DNA of 35,063 nucleotides, from contig JAFUNP010000008.1 of the NCBI GenBank assembly GCA_017473015.1, positions 1 through 35,063 of the forward strand, read 5' to 3'. Below are positions 24,896-32,614 of the stretch, piece after piece. A program made the position numbers and the translations under genes. Numbering within the stretch: the stretch's first letter is position 1; each line of letters opens with the position of its first letter. The notes beneath the pieces were generated by a model. It ran no database searches. It was not told where the DNA came from and worked only from the letters and a program-made list of their open reading frames with translations. The DNA comes from Oscillospiraceae bacterium (GTDB taxonomy: Bacteria; Bacillota; Clostridia; Oscillospirales; Ruminococcaceae).

Positions 24896-26107
24896 TTAGC
24901 CCAGCAGTGTTGTCCATGCCAGGTAATAGATTACAGAGAACACAACGGTTGTGGCAACCGCAGGCAGTGTTTTCTTGATAAGTGTGCCCAGAGAAATGTC
25001 GAAATATTCTGCTGTCAGTGTGAGGCAGATATGTGTTGGGGACATCTGCATAGCTGCGTATGTTGTACCCATCAGCAGACAAACCAGAGGAAGACCTGCG
25101 TTAGGTACTGTAGCCATAGCAACTGTCATACACAGACCGATAATGGTTGTAGAACCGGAAACGATTGAGCCGAAGAAGAAAATCAGCATGAATACCATGA
25201 AGGATGGGATAGGCAGTTTTGCAAAGAAGTCCGGCAATGCGTTGATAGCACCGGAAGCTGTCAGAAATTCTTTCAGAATCATAACTGCGAATGTGTTCAG
25301 ATAAAGTTTGAACTGCAGTGAAGATTTGAAAAATGGAATCAGTTCGCTTACCGGGAATCTGTTTACCAGCGCGTAAAGAACCAGAATGATAGCAGCAGCT
25401 ACATAAATCTGCATTTTGAATACAACTACCATCAGGATAACAGCCAGGATTGGCCACAGACCGATAAAGATTTCTTTAGCATCTCTTGCTTTGTCTGTAG
25501 AAGCAGCTTCACCTGTAGCCATTGGCACTTTGCCACGCAGGAACCAGAAGCAGCCGGATGCGATAATACATGCAACGATTGGCAGCATACCTACTACGAA
25601 TTCGCCGGCGGTGATTTCTGCCAGGCTGATTGCCATGATAATAGCAGCGTATGTAGGCATAAAGGATTCGGAAACATGACGGAAGTATGTAGTAGTTACA
25701 GCCATTTCGTCATGAGACATATAACCGTCAGCAGATGCTTTTACAATATCACCAGCGATAAAAGCAGCGTTTGGTGTAGGCAGCATACCGATGAAAATAG
25801 GTGCAGCAGCACAGTTTACCCAGCGGTTGTTGAACAGAGATGACAGACCTTTCTGTGCGCGGTCGATAGCGCCGCGTGCGCCCATCATTTTCTGCAGGAA
25901 AGTGATAATATACATAACTACGATAAGCTGAAGTGTGCTCCATGATGTACATGCTTTAACAATAGCATTTACACCATCCATAACCGGAATACCGTACAGC
26001 AGCCATGTGGCAGCAGCACCTACTGTAACAGCCACATAAATAGGCTGTTTTCTGGAAACCAGCAGCATTACCGCAATGAATACAACTAAAAGTTTCAAAA
26101 TAATCAT
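24896..26107 (-). CDS. DUF401 family membrane transporter
   Basis: A 403-residue membrane protein with about ten to twelve hydrophobic segments and the DUF401 features IFIGMLPTPNAAFIAGDIV and STTIIGLCMTVAM, with MQMSPTHICLTLTAEYF near the C-terminus. DUF401 belongs to the ion-transporter group that includes gluconate and citrate carriers, so an anion or organic-acid transport role is likely; the substrate is unknown. It has a TTGAAA-N18-TATAAT promoter, AAAGGAG before the ATG, and its own terminator. No metabolic gene is linked. Confidence 0.9.
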   Translation of the reverse strand: MIILKLLVVFIAVMLLVSRKQPIYVAVTVGAAATWLLYGIPVMDGVNAIVKACTSWSTLQLIVVMYIITFLQKMMGARGAIDRAQKGLSSLFNNRWVNCAAAPIFIGMLPTPNAAFIAGDIVKASADGYMSHDEMAVTTTYFRHVSESFMPTYAAIIMAISLAEITAGEFVVGMLPIVACIIASGCFWFLRGKVPMATGEAASTDKARDAKEIFIGLWPILAVILMVVVFKMQIYVAAAIILVLYALVNRFPVSELIPFFKSSLQFKLYLNTFAVMILKEFLTASGAINALPDFFAKLPIPSFMVFMLIFFFGSIVSGSTTIIGLCMTVAMATVPNAGLPLVCLLMGTTYAAMQMSPTHICLTLTAEYFDISLGTLIKKTLPAVATTVVFSVIYYLAWTTLLG

Positions 26108-26185
26108 TGTAAATACTCCTTTGTCTTATTTTTATATGGCGGACAGATGATAAATATATGCCCGTTGTTTTACTCTAACTTTGAT

Positions 26186-26215
26186 ATTATACTACAAATC
26201 CAGTAAACATTTCAA
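26186..26215 (-). promoter_or_regulatory. Promoter of the DUF401 gene
   Basis: On the minus strand TTGAAA, 18 bases, TATAAT. Confidence 0.7.
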
Positions 26216-26269
26216 TAACAAAATCGTATTTTTTGCAACATCTGATAAAGCAGTACCCACTGCCGCCCT

Positions 26270-26298
26270 CACATTCTTTATATCCACAGCATATACTA
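26270..26298 (+). promoter_or_regulatory. Possible sigma-K-type promoter of the PG-binding gene
   Basis: CATATACTA (26290-26298) matches the sigma-K -10 form CATAnnnTA, with CACA 16 bases upstream where sigma-K promoters have an AC core. No TTGACA/TATAAT-type promoter is apparent upstream of this gene. The match rests on few bases. Confidence 0.35.
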
Positions 26299-26341
26299 AA
26301 CCGGCAGCCGCTCAAAACATACCAGATAAAAAGGAGAATAT

Positions 26342-28126
26342 ATGGCTATAGGTTATTTGCAGGTAATGGTAACCACACAGACGGCATTACCTCTGGAGGA
26401 TGTAAAAATTACTGTAATTGACAGTGCCACACAGCAGGTACTGGAAGACAAAACCGCCTATACTGACAACAGCGGACAGACCCCGCTGATAGCACTGGAA
26501 ACTGTGGCAGCCCGGTACTCACTGGACCAGGATAACACTACCGTGCTTCCATATAAGAACTATGATATTATAATAGAAAAGGAATTTTTTATCCGTGGGC
26601 AGATTATGGGCGCCCAGATTTACGAAGGACAGACAACCATGCAGGTAATAGGTCTGATGCCCCGCCCCACAGAGTATGGCAACGAATTTGAAAGCGAGCT
26701 GAACAGAGGTGAAATCCAGAAGCTGTTCACCACAGTTCCCAATCTGCAGGATGGCACAAATGAATATGTACTGCAGAGAGTTGTAATACCGGAGTATATC
26801 ACAGTTCACCTGGGCAGACCGGATGCATCAGCCAGCAATGTGCGCGTACCTTTCAAAACATATCTGAAAAGCGTGGCATCCAGTGAAATATACCCCACAT
26901 GGCCGGAAAATGCTCTGCGTGCCAATATCCACGCACAGATTTCATTTGCGCTGAACAGAATTTACACCGAATGGTACCGCAGCCGCGGTTATGATTTTGA
27001 CATAACCAACAGCACCAGCTTTGACCAGAAATATATCCACAACCGTTCCACATTTGAATCCACCGACAGAATAGTAGACGAAATATTCAACACTTATGTG
27101 ACCAGAACCTTCACCCGTGAACCTTATTTCACAGAATATTGTGATGGCAGGCAGGTGACCTGTAACGGTCTGAAGCAGTGGGGCACTGTGGACCTGGCAA
27201 ACCAGGGACTGACTCCCCTGCAGATACTGCAGTACTACTACGGTAATGACATAGTTATAAGGGAAACCAACTTTATCTCCAATGTAACCACATCCTATCC
27301 GGGAGAACCGCTGCGCCGTGGCAGTACCGGCGAAAATGTGCGTATCATACAGGCACAGCTGAACAGAATCAGCGACAACTACCCTGCTATACCCAAACAG
27401 ACAGTTGACGGCATTTTCGGGGCTACCACTGAAAATGCGGTAAGAACTTTCCAGAGAGTGTTCAAGCTGGCTCAGGATGGCGTGGTAGGTAAAAGCACAT
27501 GGTACAGAATTTCCTACATCTATGTAGCGGTTAAAAAGCTGGCGGAACTGACCAGCGAGGGCGAAACCATAGCCGATGGTTCATACCCCGGCTTTCCCGT
27601 GCGACGCGGCGACCGCGGCCTGAATGTAACAATAGTTCAGTTCTATATAAACACAGCCTCTCAGTATGTAAGCACTGTGTCTGAAGTGGCACTGGACGGC
27701 ATATTCGGCCCTGCACTTCAGAGACAGGTAATCAATTTCCAGAACTACTATAACCTGACACCTGACGGAGTAGTAGGTCCCGCCACATGGGAGAAAATGT
27801 ACCGCCTGTTCCTCAGCACCCAGGAGGGTGTAACCGTTCCACCACAGACTCCTCCTCCCGGACAGGAATTTCCCGGCACGCTGCTGCGACTGGGGTCCAC
27901 AGGCAGCTCTGTAAGACAGGTACAGCAGTGGCTGAACGGCGTGTCCCAGGCTTACCCGCAGGTGCCATCAGTAAACGCAGATGGTATATTCGGTCCTCTG
28001 ACCCAGGCCAGCGTTATAGCTTTCCAGAGCAATTTTGGTCTTAACGCCGACGGCGTGGTAGGTCCGCTGACATGGAACAGACTTTACGCTGTATGGCAGG
28101 ACCTGGTGGGCGATGGTACGATTTAG
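26342..28126 (+). CDS. SpoIID/LytB-like domain protein with three peptidoglycan-binding repeats
   Basis: A 594-residue protein without a signal peptide. Residues 1-105 form a beta-rich region with carboxypeptidase-regulatory-like sequence (LEDVKITVIDSATQQVLEDK). Residues 165-305 resemble SpoIID/LytB: VPFKTYLKSVASSEIYPTWP, then ENALRANIHAQISFALNRI and a GLKQWGTVDLANQG segment. Three PG_binding_1 domains follow at about 320-400, 414-490 and 509-585, each with DGIFG and DGVVG marks. This suggests binding, and possibly cutting, of cell-wall or spore-cortex peptidoglycan. Lack of a signal peptide fits action inside the mother cell, as does the sigma-K-like promoter. AAGGAG precedes the ATG. Confidence 0.88.
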   Translation: MAIGYLQVMVTTQTALPLEDVKITVIDSATQQVLEDKTAYTDNSGQTPLIALETVAARYSLDQDNTTVLPYKNYDIIIEKEFFIRGQIMGAQIYEGQTTMQVIGLMPRPTEYGNEFESELNRGEIQKLFTTVPNLQDGTNEYVLQRVVIPEYITVHLGRPDASASNVRVPFKTYLKSVASSEIYPTWPENALRANIHAQISFALNRIYTEWYRSRGYDFDITNSTSFDQKYIHNRSTFESTDRIVDEIFNTYVTRTFTREPYFTEYCDGRQVTCNGLKQWGTVDLANQGLTPLQILQYYYGNDIVIRETNFISNVTTSYPGEPLRRGSTGENVRIIQAQLNRISDNYPAIPKQTVDGIFGATTENAVRTFQRVFKLAQDGVVGKSTWYRISYIYVAVKKLAELTSEGETIADGSYPGFPVRRGDRGLNVTIVQFYINTASQYVSTVSEVALDGIFGPALQRQVINFQNYYNLTPDGVVGPATWEKMYRLFLSTQEGVTVPPQTPPPGQEFPGTLLRLGSTGSSVRQVQQWLNGVSQAYPQVPSVNADGIFGPLTQASVIAFQSNFGLNADGVVGPLTWNRLYAVWQDLVGDGTI

Positions 28127-28208
28127 TAAAAAAGCACATAGATATTTATGTACAAACAACTGCTTTTGACTGAATTTACTTAAAAATATATGTATACAAT
28201 TTATTTAG

Positions 28209-28237
28209 TTGCATATTAAAATCAATTAAGTTATAAT
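28209..28237 (+). promoter_or_regulatory. Possible promoter overlapping a terminator
   Basis: TTGCAT, 17 bases, TATAAT. The expected RNA start falls inside the left arm of the hairpin at 28238-28273. Confidence 0.4.
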
Positions 28238-28273
28238 AAAGTTTGTCTTTCAGCCGGAAGACAAACTTTTTTA
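28238..28273 (+). terminator. Terminator upstream of the amidohydrolase gene
   Basis: A perfect 12-bp stem AAAGTTTGTCTT / AAGACAAACTTT with an 8-base loop and a T run. It ends transcription from the PG-binding gene, about 110 bases after its stop, or could act as a leader attenuator for the next gene. Confidence 0.8.
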
Positions 28274-28326
28274 TTAAAAACTATAGGGCATAACATTATG
28301 CGCCTGTTGTTTAGAAGGAGGTAAAA

Positions 28327-29160
28327 ATGACTAAACAACACAAAATCGACTGCCATACACATATTGTTAACCGTGAGATTAGCAACCAGTACTTTGACTG
28401 TCCTGGAGGAGGCGATTATGCATTGGTAATGGAATTTTTGCCTTATATGCAGAAAGAAAATATGCCGGATGAATCATGGGACCTGTGTGACGGCAGCGAA
28501 AAGCTGTTTCTCTGTCCATCTGTTGACATTCACCAGGATATTCCTGCCCAGCTGGCTGTAATAGAAGAAAAAATGGCGCAGCGTCCGGGCTGCCGTGTGG
28601 TAGGACTGAAAATTTTCCTGTCTTACCAGACAGGCCGTGCAGACGACGAAAGAATGATGCCAATATATGATTTTGCAAAAAAACACGGTCTGTCAGTTAC
28701 ATTTCACACCGGCTATCCTTCATATCATCTGCCTTATGAAAATGATATGGAAGGCTCCCGCGTGAAATATGTGGCAAATGTGGCCAGAAAGTACCCTGAA
28801 GTAAACTTTATCTGTGCCCACATGGGTGACCCATACTATGACGAAAGTATTCAGGCCATGCACGGTCTGACAAATATGTTTACTGACTTTGCCGGAGCAT
28901 TTGAACCCGGCACCGAGGTAGCGGCTGACGAAGAAGGCACCATCGAACGGTGGGCTCACGCTATCAACCAGTACCCTGACACCTACAGGCAGATTATCTA
29001 TGGCACAGACTACTGCCCGCCTATTCTGCTGTGGGAAATTGACAAATATGATTACACTATAAATAAAATATTTACAGAGGACCAGTTTGAAGACATTTAC
29101 TGGAACAATCCTCTGCGTGCATTTCCTAAGGTTGCACAGTATCTTAATATGAAAGGATAA
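28327..29160 (+). CDS. Amidohydrolase-family protein (TIM-barrel metal hydrolase)
   Basis: A 277-residue protein of the amidohydrolase_2 type. The metal site is visible as DCHTHI (His10, His12), VTFHTGY, FICAHMG and IYGTDYCPP, in the right order along the chain. GLKIFLS contains a lysine where some members have a bridging ligand. Such enzymes hydrolyse or decarboxylate ring and amide substrates; the substrate here is unknown. It is followed after 5 bases by a PnuC-like permease, so the two are very likely co-transcribed and linked in function. GAAGGAGG stands before the ATG. Confidence 0.9.
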   Translation: MTKQHKIDCHTHIVNREISNQYFDCPGGGDYALVMEFLPYMQKENMPDESWDLCDGSEKLFLCPSVDIHQDIPAQLAVIEEKMAQRPGCRVVGLKIFLSYQTGRADDERMMPIYDFAKKHGLSVTFHTGYPSYHLPYENDMEGSRVKYVANVARKYPEVNFICAHMGDPYYDESIQAMHGLTNMFTDFAGAFEPGTEVAADEEGTIERWAHAINQYPDTYRQIIYGTDYCPPILLWEIDKYDYTINKIFTEDQFEDIYWNNPLRAFPKVAQYLNMKG

Positions 29161-29165
29161 GTCCA

Positions 29166-29930
29166 ATGGATAATAAAAATAAAATTCAGCTTCCTAATAT
29201 CAGAAGCTTTATAAAATCATTCACTAAATTTGAAGCCTACTACCTTACTTTTGTAGTTGCCCTTGCAATCGGCATGGCTGTATTCTTCCCTGAAGCAATG
29301 CTGGAGGATACCAGCAGTCCCCTGTTGCTGTTCTGCTCTGTTGTAAATGTTATTTCCAACCCTCTGTGTGAAATGATGGTTTCAAAACAGTTCCGAGGTA
29401 ACTTTATTTTCGATATTTTCGCAATTGAAATCACATATGTCCTGCTGGCATACCATCTGGGCTGGTACACACTTATGCTGTCCTGTATCTTCTTCTGGAT
29501 TCCTATCGATATTCTCAGCTTTATCAGATGGAGTAAAAACATCGACAGAGAAGATGAAAACGTAACAGTTGTAAAACGTCTTTCATGGAAAAAATCCATC
29601 ATGCTGCTGATTGGTGTTGTTGTATTCAGTCTTGTTATGGGTTCCATCATGTCCAACTTGCCTGGCTCACAGGACTCTTACCTGGAAGCATTTGCCACAG
29701 CAATGGGTATGGTAAATGGCACACTGCTGATGCTGCGCTATTCCGAACACTGGTACGCATGGGTTATCACAACTGCACTGTACCTGGCTATGGATATTTC
29801 TGCAGGTGCTTACGGTCTGCTGATTGACGACTTTGCAATGCTGGTTGTTACTTTCTACGGTATCTGGAAATGGTTTACATACACAAGAAAACACGGTACT
29901 ATCCAGGAAAAAATGGATTTGAAAGCATAA
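29166..29930 (+). CDS. PnuC-like nicotinamide riboside/vitamin transporter
   Basis: A 254-residue membrane protein with about seven hydrophobic segments. The C-terminal half EAFATAMGMVNGTLLMLRYS followed by EHWYAWVITTALYLAMDI is the PnuC pattern, in which aromatic and Asn/Gln residues line the channel. PnuC proteins move nicotinamide riboside by facilitated diffusion; relatives PnuT and PnuN carry thiamine or nucleosides. It is longer than usual by an N-terminal extension of about 35 residues. It lies 5 bases after the amidohydrolase gene. No nadR-like kinase or thiamine gene is present, so the ligand is open. Confidence 0.88.
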   Translation: MDNKNKIQLPNIRSFIKSFTKFEAYYLTFVVALAIGMAVFFPEAMLEDTSSPLLLFCSVVNVISNPLCEMMVSKQFRGNFIFDIFAIEITYVLLAYHLGWYTLMLSCIFFWIPIDILSFIRWSKNIDREDENVTVVKRLSWKKSIMLLIGVVVFSLVMGSIMSNLPGSQDSYLEAFATAMGMVNGTLLMLRYSEHWYAWVITTALYLAMDISAGAYGLLIDDFAMLVVTFYGIWKWFTYTRKHGTIQEKMDLKA

Positions 29931-29938
29931 TAAAAACA

Positions 29939-29972
29939 CACCGCCCTGAAAAAAAACAGGGCGGTTTTTTAT
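29939..29972 (+). terminator. Terminator of the amidohydrolase-pnuC unit
   Basis: CCGCCCTG, 8-base A loop, CAGGGCGG, then TTTTTTATT. Confidence 0.9.
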
Positions 29973-29982
29973 TGGCATTGTT

Positions 29983-30011
29983 TTGACAAAGCAAATATAA
30001 TGGTATATAGT
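29983..30011 (+). promoter_or_regulatory. Promoter of the C_GCAxxG_C_C gene
   Basis: TTGACA, exactly 17 bases, TATAGT; the RNA should start about 25 bases before the ATG. Confidence 0.8.
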
Positions 30012-30041
30012 AAAAACATAATATATGCGGAGGTAGTTATT

Positions 30042-30455
30042 ATGAAACTGGGTGAAATAGCAGGAAAATACTATTTGGAAGAAAAGCTGAACTGTGCTGT
30101 TTCTGTTCTGATGGGTGCTAACGAAGTATATGGTCTGGGGCTGACAATGAAAGATGCGAAGCTGATTACAGGCTTTGGCGGCGGCATAGGCTGCGGCAAT
30201 CTGTGCGGAGCTCTGGCCGGTGCTGTTTCCGCCATGGGCAGAATACTGCTGACAGAGGATGAAATGTACTCCCCTGCCCTGCATGACGCCTGTGCAGGCT
30301 TTGTATCCGCTTTCACAGAAAAATGGGGTACCACACTGTGCGCACCAATCAAAGAAATGAATGTGACATCCCCTGAAACACGCTGTGTGAAAACAGTAGT
30401 GGAAACCGGCAACCTGCTGCAGGAATATATTGACGGAATATTGAGAAACAGATAA
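30042..30455 (+). CDS. C_GCAxxG_C_C family putative redox protein
   Basis: A 137-residue cytosolic protein with the family pattern of spaced cysteines: Cys18 (LNCAVSVL), the pair Cys51 and Cys55 in GFGGGIGCGNLCGALAGAV, Cys84, Cys100 and Cys115. Members are often linked to redox or metal chemistry in anaerobes, but no reaction is established. The start is the ATG at 30042 behind GCGGAGG, downstream of a good promoter; an earlier in-frame ATG at 30000 lies within the promoter. It has its own terminator. Confidence 0.92.
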   Translation: MKLGEIAGKYYLEEKLNCAVSVLMGANEVYGLGLTMKDAKLITGFGGGIGCGNLCGALAGAVSAMGRILLTEDEMYSPALHDACAGFVSAFTEKWGTTLCAPIKEMNVTSPETRCVKTVVETGNLLQEYIDGILRNR

Positions 30456-30462
30456 AAAACAA

Positions 30463-30496
30463 CCCCGGGATGCAGAAATATCCCGGGATTTTAATT
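30463..30496 (+). terminator. Terminator of the C_GCAxxG_C_C gene
   Basis: CCCGGGAT, 8-base loop, ATCCCGGG, then ATTTTAATTATT. Confidence 0.85.
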
Positions 30497-30508
30497 ATTA
30501 TACGCCAC

Positions 30509-30546
30509 AAAACAAAAAAGCCGCCCGTATTCCAACCCGGGCGGCC
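30509..30546 (-). terminator. Terminator of the Spo0A-C-like/XRE unit
   Basis: On the minus strand GCCGCCCG, 10-base loop, CGGGCGGC, then TTTTTTGTTTT. It lies about 110 bases past the last stop codon; nothing coding is seen in between. Confidence 0.85.
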
Positions 30547-30655
30547 TGTTGTGTTTCTCATCAACATTTTACAAAAAAATTAATATCATTACATGTATTT
30601 TGCATTAGTTAATACGAAATTCTGCCTTTTAACTTTAACTATATCACATTTTCAA

Positions 30656-31003
30656 TCAGCTAAAAGAAAAATAAACCACCAGTATATCAATAAGTTGACT
30701 CACGGTAATTTTGCCAGGAATATTCTGACCTGTAAGCTGCTGTAAAGTGCACATATTCATATTTAACAATAATGTACGCAGATTTCTTTCGATTGAGCTG
30801 CTGTTACAGTTATAAATTTGGGCTACCGGTGGGTAAATATCACAGGAAAGATTGTAGGTAGGAGTATTTTGTTTTAATATTTGCTCAATTGCGGAAACAA
30901 GCAGCCGAAAGCCTTTATAATTTCCTATAGGCCTTATGGGTAAAAGTGCCGTATAGATTGACTGAAACTCTGTTTTCGTTGGAGATTTTATTTCAGGCAG
31001 CAT
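30656..31003 (-). CDS. Stand-alone Spo0A C-terminal-domain-like DNA-binding protein
   Basis: A 115-residue protein. Residues 28-82 follow the Spo0A effector domain: GNYKGFRLLVSAIEQIL, then DIYPPVAQIYNCNSSSIERN and LRTLL. This matches the Spo0A order YxGFxYLxxAI..YPxIAxxYxTTxSxVERxIRxAI. The last stretch corresponds to the DNA-recognition helix. There is no receiver domain, so phosphorylation cannot control it. Its ATG lies inside the end of the preceding XRE-like gene (11-base overlap), so the two proteins are made together. It could compete at Spo0A boxes or have its own sites; function unknown. Confidence 0.78.
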   Translation of the reverse strand: MLPEIKSPTKTEFQSIYTALLPIRPIGNYKGFRLLVSAIEQILKQNTPTYNLSCDIYPPVAQIYNCNSSSIERNLRTLLLNMNMCTLQQLTGQNIPGKITVSQLIDILVVYFSFS

Positions 31004-31385
31004 TTCCCGTCCATCCTTCTATAGAATTTTTCAATTCATCGAGAAAGCTGTATGGTTCTTCGCAGCAATATATAAGAAAAAGACAGAGAGTCAACGCACT
31101 GCAGCTTGAGCAGCCGTGGTCCAGTTCCACATAAGAGCGCACATCCATCATAAGGATTTCTGCCATGGCGTTCTGCGTGAGATTCATCTTATATCTGGTA
31201 CACACAAGAGTTTCATGAAATAAATTTTTTAAAATCTGTTCGCATTGTTTTCGCATAGAGGATACTTCCGTTGTTACATAGTTTTTAAAAAATTTGTCGA
31301 CAAATACTGATAAAATTGTACAGTCTTCGTCACAGATATAACATGAGGTGCACCTCAGGAAATTTATGGAAATTTCTGCAGGCAA
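30993..31385 (-). CDS. XRE-like helix-turn-helix protein, start uncertain
   Basis: Up to 130 residues. The HTH is TRYKMNLTQNAMAEILMMDV followed by RSYVELDHG, with the C-terminal helix SALTLCLFLIYCCEEPYSFL. The N-terminal part has CTSCYICDEDC, a possible metal-binding cluster. The most distal start is a TTG at 31385 with no ribosome binding site and inside the U tract of the preceding terminator; an ATG at 31256 (87 residues, weak GGAAG site) keeps the HTH but loses the cysteines. It overlaps the Spo0A-C-like gene by 11 bases. It probably regulates transcription with or for that partner. Confidence 0.7.
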   Translation of the reverse strand: MPAEISINFLRCTSCYICDEDCTILSVFVDKFFKNYVTTEVSSMRKQCEQILKNLFHETLVCTRYKMNLTQNAMAEILMMDVRSYVELDHGCSSCSALTLCLFLIYCCEEPYSFLDELKNSIEGWTGNAA

Positions 31386-31417
31386 AGAAAAAAGGCCAAT
31401 TTTAATTAATCGGCCAT
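31386..31417 (-). terminator. Terminator of the secreted-protein gene
   Basis: On the minus strand TGGCC-GATT...AATT-GGCC followed by TTTTTTTC, about 60 bases after the stop at 31476. Confidence 0.7.
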
Positions 31418-31475
31418 ATTCTCTTTACAGGCATTAGCGTTTAGTAGTTGGTGGGCGGATAGTTAAATAATAAAG

Positions 31476-31865
31476 TCAGGTGTATTCATTTGAAACAGTT
31501 ATTGTTTCAGTCTGGCCTGACTGGGTATAGGCGGTTACAGTTAATTCAACTTTATAGTCTTTAGAAGTTGAGTAAGTATAGGTTCCTTCTGTTGTATGAT
31601 AATAATTATAAACTGTTTTATGGATACTGGAAACCTCTGTATAGCTGGTAAACAGCCCTTTTTCATAGAGGATTACATCAATATCCATTTTGTATACATC
31701 AGGAGATGCTGTAACTCGTGCGGCATATGTATTATCGCTTATACCACATACAGCGGTAGCAGTACCGATAAGAGTCCATCTCGGCTGCACCCGTGAAGCG
31801 GTTGTTGCAAAAACAGGAACAGCAATAATTATAGCAGCGATTAAAGCAATTAATCTTTTTTTCAT
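31476..31865 (-). CDS. Small secreted protein of unknown function
   Basis: A 129-residue protein with a clear signal peptide, KKRLIALIAAIIIAVPVFA, with cleavage likely after residue 20 to 24. The mature part is about 105 residues, rich in Thr, Tyr and Val, with alternating polar and hydrophobic residues that suggest a beta sandwich, and it ends QTETITVSNEYT. No known family is recognised. It lies 59 bases after the anti-sigma gene and is probably in the same transcription unit, so it may be a target or a signal of that sigma system. GAGGTG precedes the ATG. Confidence 0.82.
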   Translation of the reverse strand: MKKRLIALIAAIIIAVPVFATTASRVQPRWTLIGTATAVCGISDNTYAARVTASPDVYKMDIDVILYEKGLFTSYTEVSSIHKTVYNYYHTTEGTYTYSTSKDYKVELTVTAYTQSGQTETITVSNEYT

Positions 31866-31924
31866 ATTTTCACCTCATGTATTTATAATGCCTGTACACT
31901 ATATATACATAAAGTCTGAAAAAG

Positions 31925-32614
31925 TCACAAAACTTCGATATTTTTATAAATATTTATAATTTCTTCAATAGTTAATGATGATACTATACTGTAAAATTTA
32001 TCATGACGAGAACCTATTAGCTGATTTTCATAAATACTTGAACGCCATAAGCAATAGTGTTCTTCTATTTTGATAGTATAGATCGTCGAGGTTTCATTAT
32101 CTATAAAATCACTATTGCTTGGCCGTTCATTCGTAATATAAATGTTTATAAATGAACCATTATGTTTATATGTAAAGAGTTGATAGTCCATACGAATATA
32201 GCTCTCTTTCTCCACCAGCTCAAACCCCTCCGGTATATAATTAAACCTTATTTCCGGCAATTCGGTTGGCGGGGCATCAGTTTCTATAAAAATTTTTGTA
32301 AATTTATCATGCCATTCCAGGATTGTAGTTGCAACACTTTCTCGTACGGCCTTGGCTGTCAGCAAAGAGCCAAAGGTCAGCGAAACACACATCATCAGCA
32401 CAACTGCTACTCTGAAAGCAGCTCTGCGCATATACATCAGTTTTTCATTTCGTGTTTCTTTCAAAACAATTGCATTAATTTTCTTTTTGAAGGAAGGAGA
32501 AGGGTTAAGTATTTCTTCCAGTTTGTCTTCTGAAGGTATAGAATTTATCTGCTCCATATAAGTTTCTCTTATAGCCATACGGAGCATACTGTCAAAGCTT
32601 ACCTGATTGTTCAT
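31925..32614 (-). CDS. Probable anti-sigma factor with DUF4367-like domain
   Basis: A 229-residue single-pass membrane protein. Residues 1-65 are cytosolic and charged, a hydrophobic segment spans about 67-90 (AAFRVAVVLMMCVSLTFGSLL), and the outer part has PEIRFNYIPEGFELVEKES, the hallmark of DUF4367, which is often found in proteins beside sigma factors. Its ATG overlaps the sigma-factor stop by 4 bases, the usual sign of a sigma/anti-sigma pair. The cytosolic half would hold the sigma factor; the outer half would sense an envelope or wall signal. No zinc-binding ZAS motif is seen. Confidence 0.85.
   Translation of the reverse strand: MNNQVSFDSMLRMAIRETYMEQINSIPSEDKLEEILNPSPSFKKKINAIVLKETRNEKLMYMRRAAFRVAVVLMMCVSLTFGSLLTAKAVRESVATTILEWHDKFTKIFIETDAPPTELPEIRFNYIPEGFELVEKESYIRMDYQLFTYKHNGSFINIYITNERPSNSDFIDNETSTIYTIKIEEHYCLWRSSIYENQLIGSRHDKFYSIVSSLTIEEIINIYKNIEVL

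Noticed and set aside
27299-28100. Repeated units in the PG-binding gene as DNA tandem repeats or CRISPR-like array
   Set aside because: The similarity is at protein level (three PG_binding_1 domains); DNA repeats are diverged and not evenly spaced short repeats.
28274-28326. Possible metabolite riboswitch before the amidohydrolase-pnuC pair
   Set aside because: Only about 50 bases remain between the terminator and the start codon and no known aptamer pattern (NAD, TPP, preQ1) is visible.
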